Assembly (NCBI RefSeq): GCF_000189635.1
Contig: NW_002476481.1
Span: 434,001 to 498,000, forward strand
Source: Tetrahymena thermophila SB210
Lineage: Eukaryota; Ciliophora; Oligohymenophorea; Hymenostomatida; Tetrahymenidae
DNA: 64,000 nt
Direction of reading: 5' to 3'
How positions within the stretch are numbered: the first letter of the stretch is position 1; each line of letters begins with the position of its first letter. Shown here in pieces: positions 12,801 to 25,572 of the stretch. The notes below the pieces were generated by a model. The model was given only the letters and a program-made list of their open reading frames with translations. It was not told the DNA's origin and searched no databases. Position numbers and translations under genes: made by a program.

Positions 12801-15427
12801 ATACAAGGCTATCTTAAAAATTATGAACACTCACTGGATTAATGGAGTTGAAACTAATATCACAATAAACTCTATTTTGAATGAAAGTTATTAGTCAGAG
12901 CCTATTCCCAGAGAATTACCGAAAGATGGTTTTGAACCTCCAGAAGTTGGTTAATTCAATCCTATCATCTCAAGAAATAGCAACAATGAAAAAACTTCTA
13001 AAGGGAAAAAAATATTTTTTGCCACTAACCAAGTAACTGGAGAAGATTCATTCTTAAACCCCTAAAACCAAAATGGCTCAAATAGGGATTCATAAACGAT
13101 AAATTCTAATCATAATTTGCTTACTTCTCATTTATTTAAGGATGAAATACTTCATTCTCCTATACGTAAAAATGATATTGAGAGCTCACCAAAGGGACAA
13201 GAAGAAAACAGAGAAACTTATGAAATGTTTTAGAAATACTGGGATGTGTACGATTAAAATATTTCCAAATAAACACAATTAAAAAATCCTCTTTGCTATG
13301 TTTATGTTGGAGACTCTAAAGGCTTAATGCACATTTGGAATTTCACAGATATTTTACATAACAGATAAATCTTTCCAATCAAGGAAGATAAAAAAAAGCA
13401 AAGCTTTCAGTTAAGAAGAAAAGATTTAATTAATGCAACTAAAGCTGCTGACAACATGATCTCTGGCTTAGAAAGAAGAAACAATAAAAATCTAATGGTT
13501 GTTCATGCTACAAACTCAGTACTTTTAAAAAGATGGGTTGCCCATACAGGCATAGTAAATAAACTCATAAGAATTCAAGAGCCACCTACTTTATTCTCAT
13601 GCTCTCATGATAAGAATGTAAAAATATGGTCTTTAGAAGGTCAATACTTTTCAAAAGTAATTAAAATAGTTTTTTTTATAAAAAAATAATATTAATAATG
13701 TTAACTTAATTATAATTAGATAAATATAATACAATATGATAAGCCTAACTAATGGAACTTTCCTTTTGATTGGGTGAATCAAAAGCTGAATGATTTAGAT
13801 CTTGTATTTGATTCCCTTAAAATCATTGAAAACGAATAACTTAATAAGGATTCAAAAGACAAAGTAAGAATGAAATACTTAACAAGCAAATATTTTAGTG
13901 ATAATGAGCATACTGAGCTGTAAAAAATTGTTATTGAGTAAGATGAGCCTGAAAAAGCTGAAAAAGAAAAATAAAAGCAGGAGGAAGAAAACTAGTAAGT
14001 GGGAATAAAGATAGCATATAATGCAAAACCACAGCTTTCTCTACAAGATGAATTTGCTAAAATATATTAAAAATTTGAACAAGAAAAAGAAGAAGAAGAA
14101 AATAGACTAAAGAGACTAGCTCAACAAGAGAAAGAATAAAATTAAGTGGATTTAGAATACATAAAAAAATAATATCGATACGCCAAAGAAATTAACTAGT
14201 ATAAAGTCCTTGAGCTGAATGGAAATTTCAATTAAATTTATTATCCAAATGATGAAGAAAATATCATTATTTCACCATAACTCCAAGTCGCTGTAAAAAA
14301 TCTGAGCCCAAACAAAGAATAAACTTAAAACCAGGGTGTTTAAGACAAGCTGAAACTAAAAACTTCTTTATCCAATTTTAAAATCAAACAAAGTAATTTT
14401 ATTAAGATTTTTTTCAATTTAAAACTTTTTTCACTTTTAAAAAAATCTAAATTGAAATTTAATATTTTTTTATATAAAATAAAATTAGACACAAAATTTT
14501 TTACTAATTATCCTAGCAGTACCACAAATAGCCAACAATAAAATGCAATAAACAACGTAGATTCATAAAATAATGATAATTATACAAATAACGATAATAA
14601 TAACAACAATGCCAATTAATAAACAAACAGCTATTCATAAGCTGCATCTAACCAGAAATTACATCCTGAATAGATGAATAATAGATATACTAAATAACAA
14701 ACGAAAGGCACTCATTTAAACTATTAAAGCACATTGCAACTATCTCAAGGTACAAAAGATTCCTTGCCTGTAATACAACCTTAAACTTCTCACTCGTAGC
14801 TTAGAAAGGGAGTAGATATGAAACAAACAGCAGACAACTTTAAACAGAAAAAAAGTTCGGATTCTTTATCTAGTTCTTCTCATAAGAAAAAAATATTTAC
14901 CTTATCAACTAACAACTTTTTGAGAAATAATGCATTTGTTTCTTCTATAACAAAGCACTTATAACCGAGCAGTAAAAATGATGAGTAAGTTTTAATTTTA
15001 ACTAATTTATATTAAATAAATAAATTTCTTTATAAGTAAATTTAAACCTCAAATTGATGTAAAATATAAACTTGGCGAGGTTCATAGATGTTACAGAGTA
15101 GCTTCATATAAATATGCTTATTAAGTTGCATCAGATTCTCCACAAATACTATTTGCTGACAATGAGTTGCTGCAAAAAAAGATGAAAAGCTTAAAGCAAC
15201 TGCATGCTAAAAAGAATGTGGATGATGACGATGGTATAGACTTCTAAGATTTAGAAGATGAGTCAGATAATGAAAATACTGATGAAGCCTCACGCAGAGG
15301 CAGTACGATAACTAAAAAAGACAATAAAAAAGGAAATGATGATTCTCAGTCTCTCAACCAGAGTGTGGGATTTTCTTCTTTCATGTCTAAACAAAAATCT
15401 ACTACAACTCTAAATAAATTTACTTGA
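9802..15427 (+). CDS. WD40-repeat protein with N-terminal EF-hand
   Basis: Thirteen exons: 9802-9950, 10031-10299, 10497-10810, 10870-11055, 11113-11393, 11479-11658, 11710-11898, 12054-12520, 12577-12748, 12801-13656, 13720-14392, 14489-14984 and 15037-15427. They sum to 4,623 nt (1,540 aa) with consistent phases. Near residues 105-121 there is an EF-hand loop with Asp109, Asn111, Asp113 and Glu120. From about residue 160 to 950 come WD40-like repeats, for example SASLDGKIKLWDL, CNIRIWD, NGIVALWDFETG, and CSHDKNVKIW late in exon 10. The C-terminal ~450 residues are charged, then N/Q/S-rich and probably disordered. EF-hand plus two WD40 propellers resembles the WDR49/WDR64 group, which is often ciliary; that assignment is inference. 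The gene ends in a D/E-rich tail and TGA. Confidence 0.85.
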
Positions 15428-16499
15428 TATTTATATTAAACTAAATTATTATTCCCTATTTTTGTTAAGATTGTAAATAAAATTAGCAAATTTATAATAA
15501 ATGTTATTAAATAACTTAAATTATAATCAATCATCATTTATCATTTTATTTAAAATAAATAAATATAATTTAATATTTCCTCAGGAATTAAAAATTAATA
15601 TTTAGAATTGCTTAATTTGTAATTTAAAATTAAATTAGAAAAAATATTCATTAATTAATAAAGAGGTTTTATATTTAATCTCCGTGTTAATAGAATTAAG
15701 TTAAATTTCTTTTATTAAATAGCTAGCTTCATTTTGATAATTTGTTTTTTCTAAGCTTTTAAATAAAAACAAAAAATTTTAATCTCAAAAGATCTAATTT
15801 AACTAAGTGATAACTTTGATAATGTTATTTCGTTTTATTTCATACATTCATTAATTCACAGTAAATAAAAATCTTAATAATTAATTAGTAAAAATAATTT
15901 TAATTTTATAAAAGAGATTATAGCACTAAATAACTACTTGATCGTAAATGACCAAAATATATTGAATTTTTAGAATATTTTATACTAAATTAATTTTACA
16001 TTTTCTATTTTTAAATAAATAAACAAACAAAAAAAAAATGTATTTTTAAAAATAAATTATTGATAAGAAAATCTTTTAATAATTAATGAATTTGTCGATT
16101 TTTCAATTAAAATATTTGTTTAATTAAATAGAAATCAAATTTAATCTTTTAATTTTTGGTTTAAGTATTTATAAAACAAAATTTTTATTTCTAATTTAAA
16201 TATTAAAATTAATTAATTAAACTGTTTTTATTTAGACATTATTTAAAAAAAAATTTTTTTGATTAAAAAATGAAATTAAATTGACTAATTTTGATCTATT
16301 TTGTTAGATAAATAAATTATTATGAATCATTTATAACAATTTAAGATTTGAAAAGATGTTAAATAATTTTTTTTGAAAATTAATAAAGATGAGAGTTAAA
16401 AATATATTGCAATATTTAGTTAGATACTTTGATTTATATATAATAATACATACTATGATTATATCATTTTTAATTACTTTATTTATTTATTTACAGCTT
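15428..16499. other. Gap between convergent genes, nothing recognised
   Basis: About 1.1 kb of A/T-rich sequence lies between the 3' ends of the WD40 gene and the cytochrome-b5 gene. No coding frame, RNA gene or clear repeat is visible. Confidence 0.5.
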
Positions 16500-17831
16500 T
16501 CATTTTAAAACAATAAAACCTATATGATTTTTTTAAAGAATGTAATGTGCATTAACCCAAGGATGGTATTTTTAAAATAGCTCTGTTCCATCACGTCCTA
16601 CTCCTAACATTAACTTAGCTTTTCCACCTGGATGATAGTTAAGATAGTGAGTAACATCGTATATCTTACCATTAATTACAATCCAAGCATCGTTTTCTGT
16701 ATTATGATGAGCAACCTTTTTGTTAATCAAAATGAGCAATTAATTACTCATATTGAATTTAAAATATTATTATGCATTACCTCTTACATAGTATAACCTT
16801 TTATTTCAGCTGGCTTTTATTGTGCTTGCTTTTTCAAATAATCCTACTAAGTACCTAACCCAGCAACTTTTTATCTTTTTTTTAGGTCGGAGTCATCGGT
16901 ATCAAATAATTAGTCTTTTTATCCTCCTAAGAAATTATTGTTGTTGTTAATTTAGCCAAAAGAAGGAACTTTCTAAGCTGTTGTTGAGTTGCTTTTTGAT
17001 GAACTGCTAGTATCAGTTGATCCAAATTTAGGAGATAATTAATCATCTTTTTCATTTAAATCGTCTTATTTGCTTGGTTCAGAAACAAAGAAAAGATTTG
17101 GAGATTAAGGATTATTTATTTACAAGTTATTTAATCTAGATTCTACTATCTATCTTAGAGTGTTTTCAAATTACTAATTTTGCTTTCTATTTGACATAAA
17201 AATAAAATATATTTATTTAACTAAACTTGAGTGAAATTCTGAATAGCAAAAATGTTACCTTATAATTGACATGTTTGTAATCATTGAATCTATCCTAGTA
17301 TGTTTTTCTCTAAATCTCTCAATTTTGACTTATTCAGTGCTAACAAAGTAATAAACTTATCTAAATTCTCTCTAATCATTCTTTTGATAAAAACAAAAAA
17401 ATGATAAAATACTCGCAGCTTAATGTTTTATTTGAATTTTAATGTATAAGGCCTACCTTAATGTATGTTCTCACTTCTTTCTTATGAGGGAGAAAGACAT
17501 AAACTTCTCTAACTTAAAATGAAATAATATCTTTAAGTCCATATTCTTGCATTTCGTGATCCTAAATAATAAAAAGGAAATAAATAGCACAAAGCTTTTA
17601 ATAACTTATAAAATACCTTAACTATCGCTTGATCAGTTGAGTAAATTTTTAATATGTCATTTAAAATGAACTATGCTATTTAAAACATATCATCTAGTCT
17701 GGATGACTTATTCCTTTATAAATTGAAAGCAGGTTTAACCTCATTGACAAATTGATTGATTAATAGGAAAATATTTTAGATCAGAAAGCAAAAAATGTAG
17801 AGTTTACTTCAAAAACAATAAATTTTACCAT
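16500..17831 (-). CDS. Cytochrome b5-domain protein with unknown N-terminal region
   Basis: Best model, six exons: 17831-17829 (ATG only), 17739-17617, 17561-17457, 17380-17259, 17186-16781 and 16715-16500; 324 aa with consistent phases. Residues 254-324 are a cytochrome b5 heme domain with ligands His281 (in HPGG) and His304, a GTELF motif and HPWVN. That signature is typical of the cytochrome-b5 domain of NCB5OR-type proteins. No flavin or NADH domain follows, so an electron partner would be a separate protein. Residues 1-150 are a charged helical region that I do not recognise; 150-245 is N/S/Q-rich linker. The 5' end is the weak point: the frame stays open upstream of 17831 without an ATG, and an ATG at 17903 opens a different frame. 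A shorter model starts at the ATG at 17197, inside the fourth gap (17187-17258), and gives a 210-aa protein with the same heme domain. Confidence 0.7.
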
Positions 17832-18034
17832 CTAATTTCGTATTCTCTGTTCTCTATAAAAAACTTAGTAGCTAAATTTAATTCTGGATATTGCTAGTCC
17901 ATTTTATATTTTAATTTTGCTAATACTTTCCTTCCTACTCTTTCTAATAAATAAATAACTAAATCTCACAGAAGACGAAGATTTTTATTTGATTTTTTAA
18001 CTTTTTAAAGTATATTCAATTTTGTGTTGTAATT

Positions 18035-19440
18035 TATTTTGTATGTTTTAAGATTCACAAAATCCATATATAAATTATGCCTAACTAATTATTATGCAGT
18101 TCTGACTGAAGTCTTTTTTATTTTAGAGGCATAAAATAATTACTTCATTAAAAATTTCACTACTACTACCACCTCTATTTATTGAGGAGTTAAGAATATA
18201 CAAACAAATAATTAGGATGAAAATTTTTAACTGAAATAGATTTCACAAAAAACAACTAAATTTAATTGTAACTAGTAAAAATTATAATTAATAATACAAA
18301 AATTAATTAATCTAAAGGTATGTATTAATTAATAAATACATTAAATTTTATGCTTTATTTATTTTTAATGTTTCAGGTTAATAAAGGTAATTTATAAATT
18401 ACTTCTAATAAAAATTATAGATAGTTCTTAAGTTGTTTTTATAAAATTTTTTATGAATAAATTATTACTTCATTAAAAAGTTCACCACTAAAACAACTGC
18501 TATTTATTTAGGAGTTAAGAAAAAAAAAAATAATTATAAATAAAGGTATTAATTAAAATTGGTCTAACAAAAAACCTAAATTTAATTGATAAATTAGATT
18601 GAGTAAATTGTTTTTTAATCAAATATGTTAAGAAATAAATATTTAAATTTTATTTTGTAATTTATTTTGTATGTTTTAGAATTTATCAAATTTATTTATA
18701 AATTATGCATAATTATAATACAGTTCAGAAGTCTTTTTTTATTTTAGATGCATAAATTATTACTTTAATAAAAAACTCACCACTAAAACCACTTCTATTT
18801 ATTTAAAAGTTAAGAATAAAAAAAGAATTAGAAATAGGGCTTTTAATTGAGATAAATCCCACAAAAAACTTAAATTTAATAGTAAAAATTATAAGTAATA
18901 CACTATTATAATGAAATATATTAATACAAAAACATTTAATTTTATTTTGTAATTTGTTTTATATATTCTAGAATTTATCAAATTGATTTTTAAATTATTG
19001 TTAATTTTATACAGTTATGAAATCTTTTTTTATTTTACATGTATAAATTATTACTTTTTATAAATTCACCACTAAAACCCTTGCTATTTATTTAGGAGTT
19101 AATAATATATAAATAAATAGTTAGAAATATATAGAGTTCACAAAGAACAACTAGATTTAATTTTAAATAGTAAAAATCACATACAAAAATAAAAAACTTT
19201 TAAAAGTGTTTTTAATTTTTTATAATTTTAGGATTCATCAAAAAAAGATGTAAATTATACCCAATTAGAATAATTAGAACACAGTTCTGAATCTTATTAT
19301 TATTTTAGATTCAAAAATTAATTTATTCATTAAAAGCTTTTCCATCAACACCAATGCTATTTATTATGAGTTAAGCATATATAAATAAATATTATGGATA
19401 TTTATTATAAATTATTGAATGTCCTGGATGCTAAAAAAAT
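18035..19440. repeat. Degenerate tandem array, about five units of ~300 bp
   Basis: A landmark resembling caccactaaaaccactgctatttatttaggagttaag recurs near 18160, 18480, 18775, 19065 and 19345 in decayed forms. A second landmark (tgttttagaatttatcaaat-like) precedes it at about 18045, 18670, 18960 and 19220. The units diverge considerably and contain no gene. The array fills most of the gap between the YJU2B gene and the cytochrome-b5 gene, both on the minus strand, so it sits upstream of the latter. Confidence 0.7.
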
Positions 19441-19723
19441 ATTAAAAATCACTGACTTGATTGACTCAATAATTATATTAAGAAATTTAATAAAAATAAA
19501 ATTATTTTTAAATTGTAACTATAAAAATTGATGATAAATAATACAAAAATAAATTAATTTAAAGAAATTTATACATACATAAATAAATAAAAAAATGCAG
19601 ACAGTTAATTAATTAATTAATTAATAAATTATTAAGTTTTTAAAAAATCAATTTTATATTTTATCTACAATTTACTTTTATTTTATTTATTTGTTAACTA
19701 TTATTACTTATTTATTTTATCAT

Positions 19724-21003
19724 TCATTTTTTATGTACAATGTTAAATTAATTTTAACTCTTTTGATTTAACTTTAAGGAATTTTTTATCATAATTTAAG
19801 TTGATTTAGGCAATTTATCGATTTTTTTATACACTTTGTTTACTTCTTCTTGTTTTTAATCTTGAAATATGTTAGCTCTTAGAATTTCAGATCTTTTTTC
19901 GATTTTATTCTTTTGGTAATTATTAGGCCCTTTAAAATGAGCATTATTAACTCTAATCTGTTTAATCAAAAATAATTTATAAATTAAAATAAATACTTTT
20001 GTTTATAAATAAATTAAAAATTACCATATCTGTTTGTCTAGTAGGCGCTATTGGCAAAACAAAATTTACATTTTTTTTATCTTCTTCTTCTTTTTTTTCT
20101 AGTTGCTTTTTCTCTTTTCTGAACTTATTTCTCAATAACAGGTTGTTGTCAAAATCATTTTCATATCTGTCCTTTTTTTAATTACAAATGCTTATTTTTT
20201 TGTTTTATAATTTGGTTATTTTAACTTACACTAGACATTTGCATCATAGATTGTATTCTGGGTTTCTCAATTTCAGCTACCTTTTAATCAGAATTCTTAT
20301 TTTCAAGATTATAAAATGCGTCTTCTTAAATTTTAGCTTTTTCAGAATCATCACGAATGAACTAGACGTCTGTTTTAGCATTTTCTGTGTTGAGCTTTTA
20401 ATTTTAATTTACAAAAATACATTAAAAAATACTCAAAAGTATTTAAGATTATTTATTTTAAACTTCATTTTTAAAGAATATTTTAAAAGAAACTTAATAA
20501 TATTATTTACAATTCTTCTAGCACCTTCTTTGTATTTGTAGTCTGTATTTTCTGGGTCTGTTTCCACTATAATATTATTTGAGCAATGAGGACATCTCAT
20601 TTTAAACTCCCAAATAGTGCTGCTCATGAATTTTCCAACTTTTATATTTAAGAATTTAACATTGAAAACAAAGCAATTTTGTAAAATTTATATTATTTAC
20701 CTTTTCTTTTTTCAGCATTAAATCTAACACCTTTTGCAATCATGTTGTCGCATTTTAGGCATCTTACATGGAATGGTGTCTCATATCTAATAACCAAAAT
20801 TCCTTAATCTATTTTTTTAGCACGATCTCCTAAAGGATGAGAATTTTAGAATTTATTTAATGATCCCTAATTAATGTAAAAAAGAAGGGATTAAAAATTA
20901 CTAACTGAAACAATTTTTATAAAATCTATTGCGTTACCTTTGATGGATCCCAATCTTAAGGATAGTAATAATTATCTGCTCTAGCTGCTTTTAGAGAACT
21001 CAT
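19724..21003 (-). CDS. YJU2B: CWC16-family splicing factor YJU2B/CCDC130
   Basis: Six exons: 21003-20938, 20866-20701, 20638-20511, 20394-20230, 20171-20025 and 19957-19724; 301 aa with consistent phases and GT/AG introns. The N-terminus (MSSLKAARADNYYYPQDW, then SLNKFQNSHPLGDRAKK) matches the hallmark start of CCDC130/Saf4 proteins. Cys58/Cys61 and Cys93/Cys96 form the conserved zinc site. It is followed by the family motifs ETDPENTDY and GARRI, then a charged coiled region with the conserved RNKFRKEKK. Proteins of this family are nuclear spliceosome-associated factors around the catalytic steps. Human CCDC130 is longer because of an extended tail. Its own gene carries five introns in under 1.3 kb. 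Confidence 0.95.
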
Positions 21004-23023
21004 ATTTTTCTTGAAATAAATTCAAATTAATTTGCTCTACAAATATTTTAGATTATTTAATAATTTGATACAATTTTTGATAATGATTCAAGGTGTAAAC
21101 TTCTATATAATTTTTAACAATTTATAAAAGATTGGCTAACAAACAAATCTCTCATTATTTCAAAAAAACAAAATTAGAATCTATAATAAGCACTGAATTA
21201 AATACTCATTTCAATATTGCTAAAAAACTTTCAGTAAAGTTAAAATTAAAAAACAAAAATGATTTTTGATGATTTTAAATTTGTAAAATTAATAAATTAT
21301 TATTTTAAAAATAATCCAAAATTTAATTTTTGAGTATTTATCTGAAAAATAATTCTCATTTTTATTTCCTAATTACAGAAATAATTATTAATATACTTTT
21401 TACATCATCAGTTTTTTGCAATAGATTTAAATATTTTTAATATATTGATTTTTTTTTGTTTCCATATTTGTTTGATTGTGTCTAGATTAAATTTAAGATA
21501 GAGCTAATTAGACATTAAAGCAATTTAAAATTTAATATTATCATAAAGAAATAAATTTGTTATAAACTTTCAGTAAAAGTTAAAAATCAATATAAAAAAA
21601 TTATTTTTTGATGATTTTAAATTTGTCAAATCAATAAATTATATAAAACAAATATTTAATTTTTGAGTATTTATCTGACAAAACATGCTCATTTTTATTT
21701 CCTAATTAAAAACATAATTACTAATATTCTTTTACACAATCAATTTTTTGCTCTAAATTTAAATATTTTTAATATATTGATTTTTTTGTTTCCATATTTA
21801 TTTGATTGTTTTATTATGTCTAGGTTTAATTAACAAATTAACTAATTAGACATTAAATCAATTTAGAATTAAATATTATCATAAAAAAATTTGGGATAAA
21901 TTTTCAGTAAAATTTAAAAATTATTATTAAAAAATTATTTTTTGATGATTTTAAATTTTTAAAATCAATAAATTATATAAAAAGCATAAACAAATATTTA
22001 ATTTTTGAGTATTTAGCTGAAAAATAATCCTTATTATTATTTCCTAATTACAAACATAATTACTAATATTCTTTTTACACAATCAATTTTTTGCTCTAAA
22101 TTTAAATATTTTTAATATATTGATTTTTTTGTTTTCATATTTATTTGATTGTTTTATTATGTCTAGGTTTAATTAACAAATTAACTAATTAGACATTAAA
22201 TCAATTTAAAATTAAATATTATCATAAAAAAATTTGGGATAAACTTTCAGTAAAATTTAAAAATTATTATTAAAAAATTATTTTTTGATGATTTTAAATA
22301 TTTAAAATCAATAAATAATAAAAAAAAATATATATGTCAAAATGTAATTTTTGAGTATTTAGCTGAAAAATAATCCTTATTATTATTTCTTGATTACAAA
22401 CATAATTACTAACATTCTTTTTCTATCATCAATTTTTTGCTATAAATTTAAATATTTCTAATTGATTGATTTTTTTTGTTTCCTTATTTGTTTGATTGTG
22501 TCTAGTTTTAATTAAGAATTTAACTAATTAGACATTAAAACAATTTAATATTATCATTAAAAAATTTGTTAAATATAACTTTACAGTCTACCATTTATAA
22601 TTAAAAAAAATGAAACTTTTTATTAAAATAGAAATAGATTTTTTGTCTATATTTTTTTAAATACAGTGTATTTTATTTAAGTTACATCAAGTTTTTTGCT
22701 AAGTTTATAATAAGGCTTATATTATGTAATATCCTCATCTGATTGGTTATTTTACTTATATACGAATAAACAAAATGAGAGGTGATTTGATTTTAGTCTC
22801 TTAACTCTACTATTTATGTATTATAAAAAATAAATAGTTATTATTTATTCTTTATTAGTAGAAGAAAAAAAAATCATATAGAAAAATTAATAAAGCCTCT
22901 TAAATTTGAGTTTAATATCAAACAAATAATTCAATTTTTATAGATTTAAAAGTTATTATCAAAAAAATTTATCAGACATACACAAATAATTAGGATCTAC
23001 TTGACATTTATTTATTCATAAAC
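21004..23023. other. Divergent intergenic region dominated by a tandem array
   Basis: About 2 kb between the divergent YJU2B and kinase genes. Most of it (about 21220-22600) is the repeat listed separately; the rest is A/T-rich and should contain both promoters. No additional gene is seen. Confidence 0.5.
21220..22600. repeat. Tandem array, four units of ~335 bp plus a partial fifth
   Basis: Each unit begins with a form of aactttcagtaaaattaaa (about 21227, 21563, 21897, 22239; partial near 22572). It then shows, in the same order, tttttgatgattttaaat, taatttttgagtatttat, tttcctaattacaaacataa, aatcaattttttgctctaaat, ttaatatattgattttt, a tttgattgt..tgtctag block, and aactaattagacattaaa. Units 2-4 are the most similar, with long identical stretches, so the array has expanded fairly recently. 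Confidence 0.85.
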
Positions 23024-25572
23024 ATGGATCTGTACCTAACTGAGATAGGGAATTATAAAATAGAAAGCTATTTAGGTAGAAATTTATTAGTATTTATCAT
23101 ATTTCTAATTTTTTACTTAAAGGAAGAGGAGCTTATGGTGTTGTGTATAAATGCGTTCACAATGAAACAAATTAGGTGGTTGCTATAAAAACGCTGAGAA
23201 AGATCACAAAGACATCTTAGAAATTACTTAAGAGCGAAATTGAAGTTTTACAAAAAATTGATTGCGTAAATGTAGTAAAAATGATTGAGAGCTTCTCTGG
23301 TAATTTACCCTACGACAAATAGCAATACTAGTTTTTGGTTATGGAATACTGTGAAAGCAACCTTTTAGATTATGTTTATCATAAAAAAAATCATATTTTG
23401 GAGGAGAAGGAAGCTGTTGATTTATTTTTATAAATTCTTAATGGATTTCAAAGTATTCATGAGAAAGGAATCATTCATAGAGATTTAAAATTAGAAAATG
23501 TATTAATATAAGATGGGATTATTAAGATAGCTGACTTTGGTTTGGCTAAAAAATTAGATAATTCCCCAACTTCTACAAAAGAGCATTTAGCTAGGAGTTT
23601 CTGTGGCACAAAAGCGTATTTGGCTCCTGAAGTCCTGATGGGCAATTATTATGATTATAAAGTAGATATTTGGAGTTTAGGTGTGCTCCTATTTGTAATG
23701 CTCTTTTTCTAATTTCCATTTGGATCAAGATAAGATAACCCCTCTGAATTGCTCAAAGCAATTAAGTAGTGCTGCGAGGATCATCCTTTTGATGTCGACT
23801 TATTCATAAAAACTCGTAGTAAAGCTAGAATGTGCAAAGTAAGCTTGGAAGAAGATATCAAAAATCAGCTTCAAAAGGAATTACAATTATAATAAAATAT
23901 TCAATAGAAAACAGATGAATAAGCTTTTTAAATAAGTGAATAAATGAAAGATTTATTTAAAAGAATATTTGTTGTTAATCCAGAAGAGAGAATCGGATTC
24001 TAAGAACTAATTTAGCATCCTGCTCTCAATAAACACAAAACGGAGGATATTAATTAAAAAGTATAATTCTACGAAAATAAATTTCCAACACTTTTCAAGT
24101 ATCAGTCATAGCAAGTAATCAATGGGAATACTTCATAAGAAAATAGATCAGAAAATTAGTAACAAGAAGACGAAGAGGAAAACAAAAATAATGAAGAAAT
24201 TACAACTGGATAAATGAGCAGCATAATGATGGTGAGAAACTCAACAATTAGAATGAAGATGAAAAATAGTTCTTAATTTCGCACTCACATTATGATCTAT
24301 AATTTATTAATTTGTAGGTACCAAGTGCTGGTTATCGCTTATTAATAGGTACAGTAAGGATGGATTATTGATCTGTTAGGTTAAAAAGAATATACTGTTT
24401 TGAAATATTTTCTCCTCAAGATTGCAATTTACTATCTCTAAAATCTAAAATTTTACCTTGATGAAACTGACAACATATTTGATCTAAAAGATTGGGCTAA
24501 CTTTGTAAATTGCAAAGCTTTTAAAAACATGAAAACTTAGATTCTTCAAGATATTAAAAAGTGGACACCAGAGTATCATCTGCTCTCTTAAGAGGTTTAA
24601 GATTATAGCTATGATTCTGAGGATATCAAAAGAGGAGTTTATGAAGAAATACCTTAAAAAGTGGATGCAGAGATTTATATTAACAGTTTACCTAATGAAA
24701 TCAAGCTACCTTTTAGGGCAGTGACTTTGACAATTTTCACTAAAGTATATGGATTCGCTGCGAAATGCTTCTCAAACATTAATGAATTGGGTTAATAAGT
24801 ATAATAAATAAAAGAAACGATTCTCCAAAAATAGCTTTCACCAAATCTTTCTCCATAGTCAGTTTAAAGAAAGTAGTACAATTCTCCTTCTAGAAATAAA
24901 AGCCATCAGTTTTTTAATTCAATGATGTAAAATTAAGCACAAAGTAAAAATTGTAGCAACTTTACTGCAAAATAATAATAAAGCATGAGCAGAAATAATT
25001 CTTAAAAGAATATGATAAACATGAGCAGTGCGACTACCCAAACCTTAAACCAAAGTACAAACACATCGTCTATCAACTAAAATTTGAATTCAAGTATAAA
25101 TTCACTTGATAATAAATACCTTTCATAAAAATAATAACAAAACATAAAAAATTTATATTCTAAAATTTCATTTGAAGAATAATTTGGTCTAAAATCAATT
25201 AGAATGGCTTTATTACTTTTATGTTGTGGAGTTATTAACAGAATATTTGAAGTACCTTCTTGTATAATCCGTTTAAAACAGTTCCAACCATAAGAAACAA
25301 GTTATAATGCTCAAAACTAACAAGAGACGTTTAAATTCGAAGAGTTAATAGAGTGGTTCTACCAAGTTTCTAAAGAAGGAGCATACAAGCAAATCGAGCT
25401 ATTAGTTAATTCTTATTTCAAATAAATTTCATCTTAGCTGCTCACTTAAAATTAAATAATAAATCAAGACTCTCCCAAGCTCGTAAATGAATTACAAAAC
25501 TTAAAATTTGAAAATAAAACATAAATTAGTCCATAAACAATTTAGCCATCAAAGCAAATAAAACCATCTTGA
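23024..25572 (+). CDS. Serine/threonine protein kinase with long C-terminal region
   Basis: Two exons, 23024-23075 and 23123-25572; 833 aa. Residues 10 to about 330 form a complete kinase domain: glycine loop G18-x-G20-x-x-G23, VAIK lysine 40, catalytic loop HRDLKLEN with Asp138 and Asn143, DFG Asp155, and activation segment end GTKAYLAPE at 179-187. HRDLK and the activation-loop pattern point to a Ser/Thr kinase. The overall look (YDYKVDIWSLGVLLF) is CAMK/ULK-like, but subfamily is uncertain. All catalytic residues are present, so it should be active. Residues ~390-630 contain a second conserved-looking, mostly hydrophobic/helical region. After that come N/Q/S-rich linker and a last helical block near 710-790, possibly regulatory. 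The gene is divergent from YJU2B. Confidence 0.92.

Noticed and set aside
17800-17903. Neat 25-codon start MDQQYPELNLATKF on the minus strand as first exon of the cytochrome-b5 gene
   Set aside because: It can only be joined in phase to the downstream exon by a 22-nt intron; a start at 17831 fits with normal splicing, so this was kept only as an alternative.
20188-20541. Plus-strand 117-codon hydrophobic frame
   Set aside because: Antisense shadow of YJU2B exons and introns on the minus strand.
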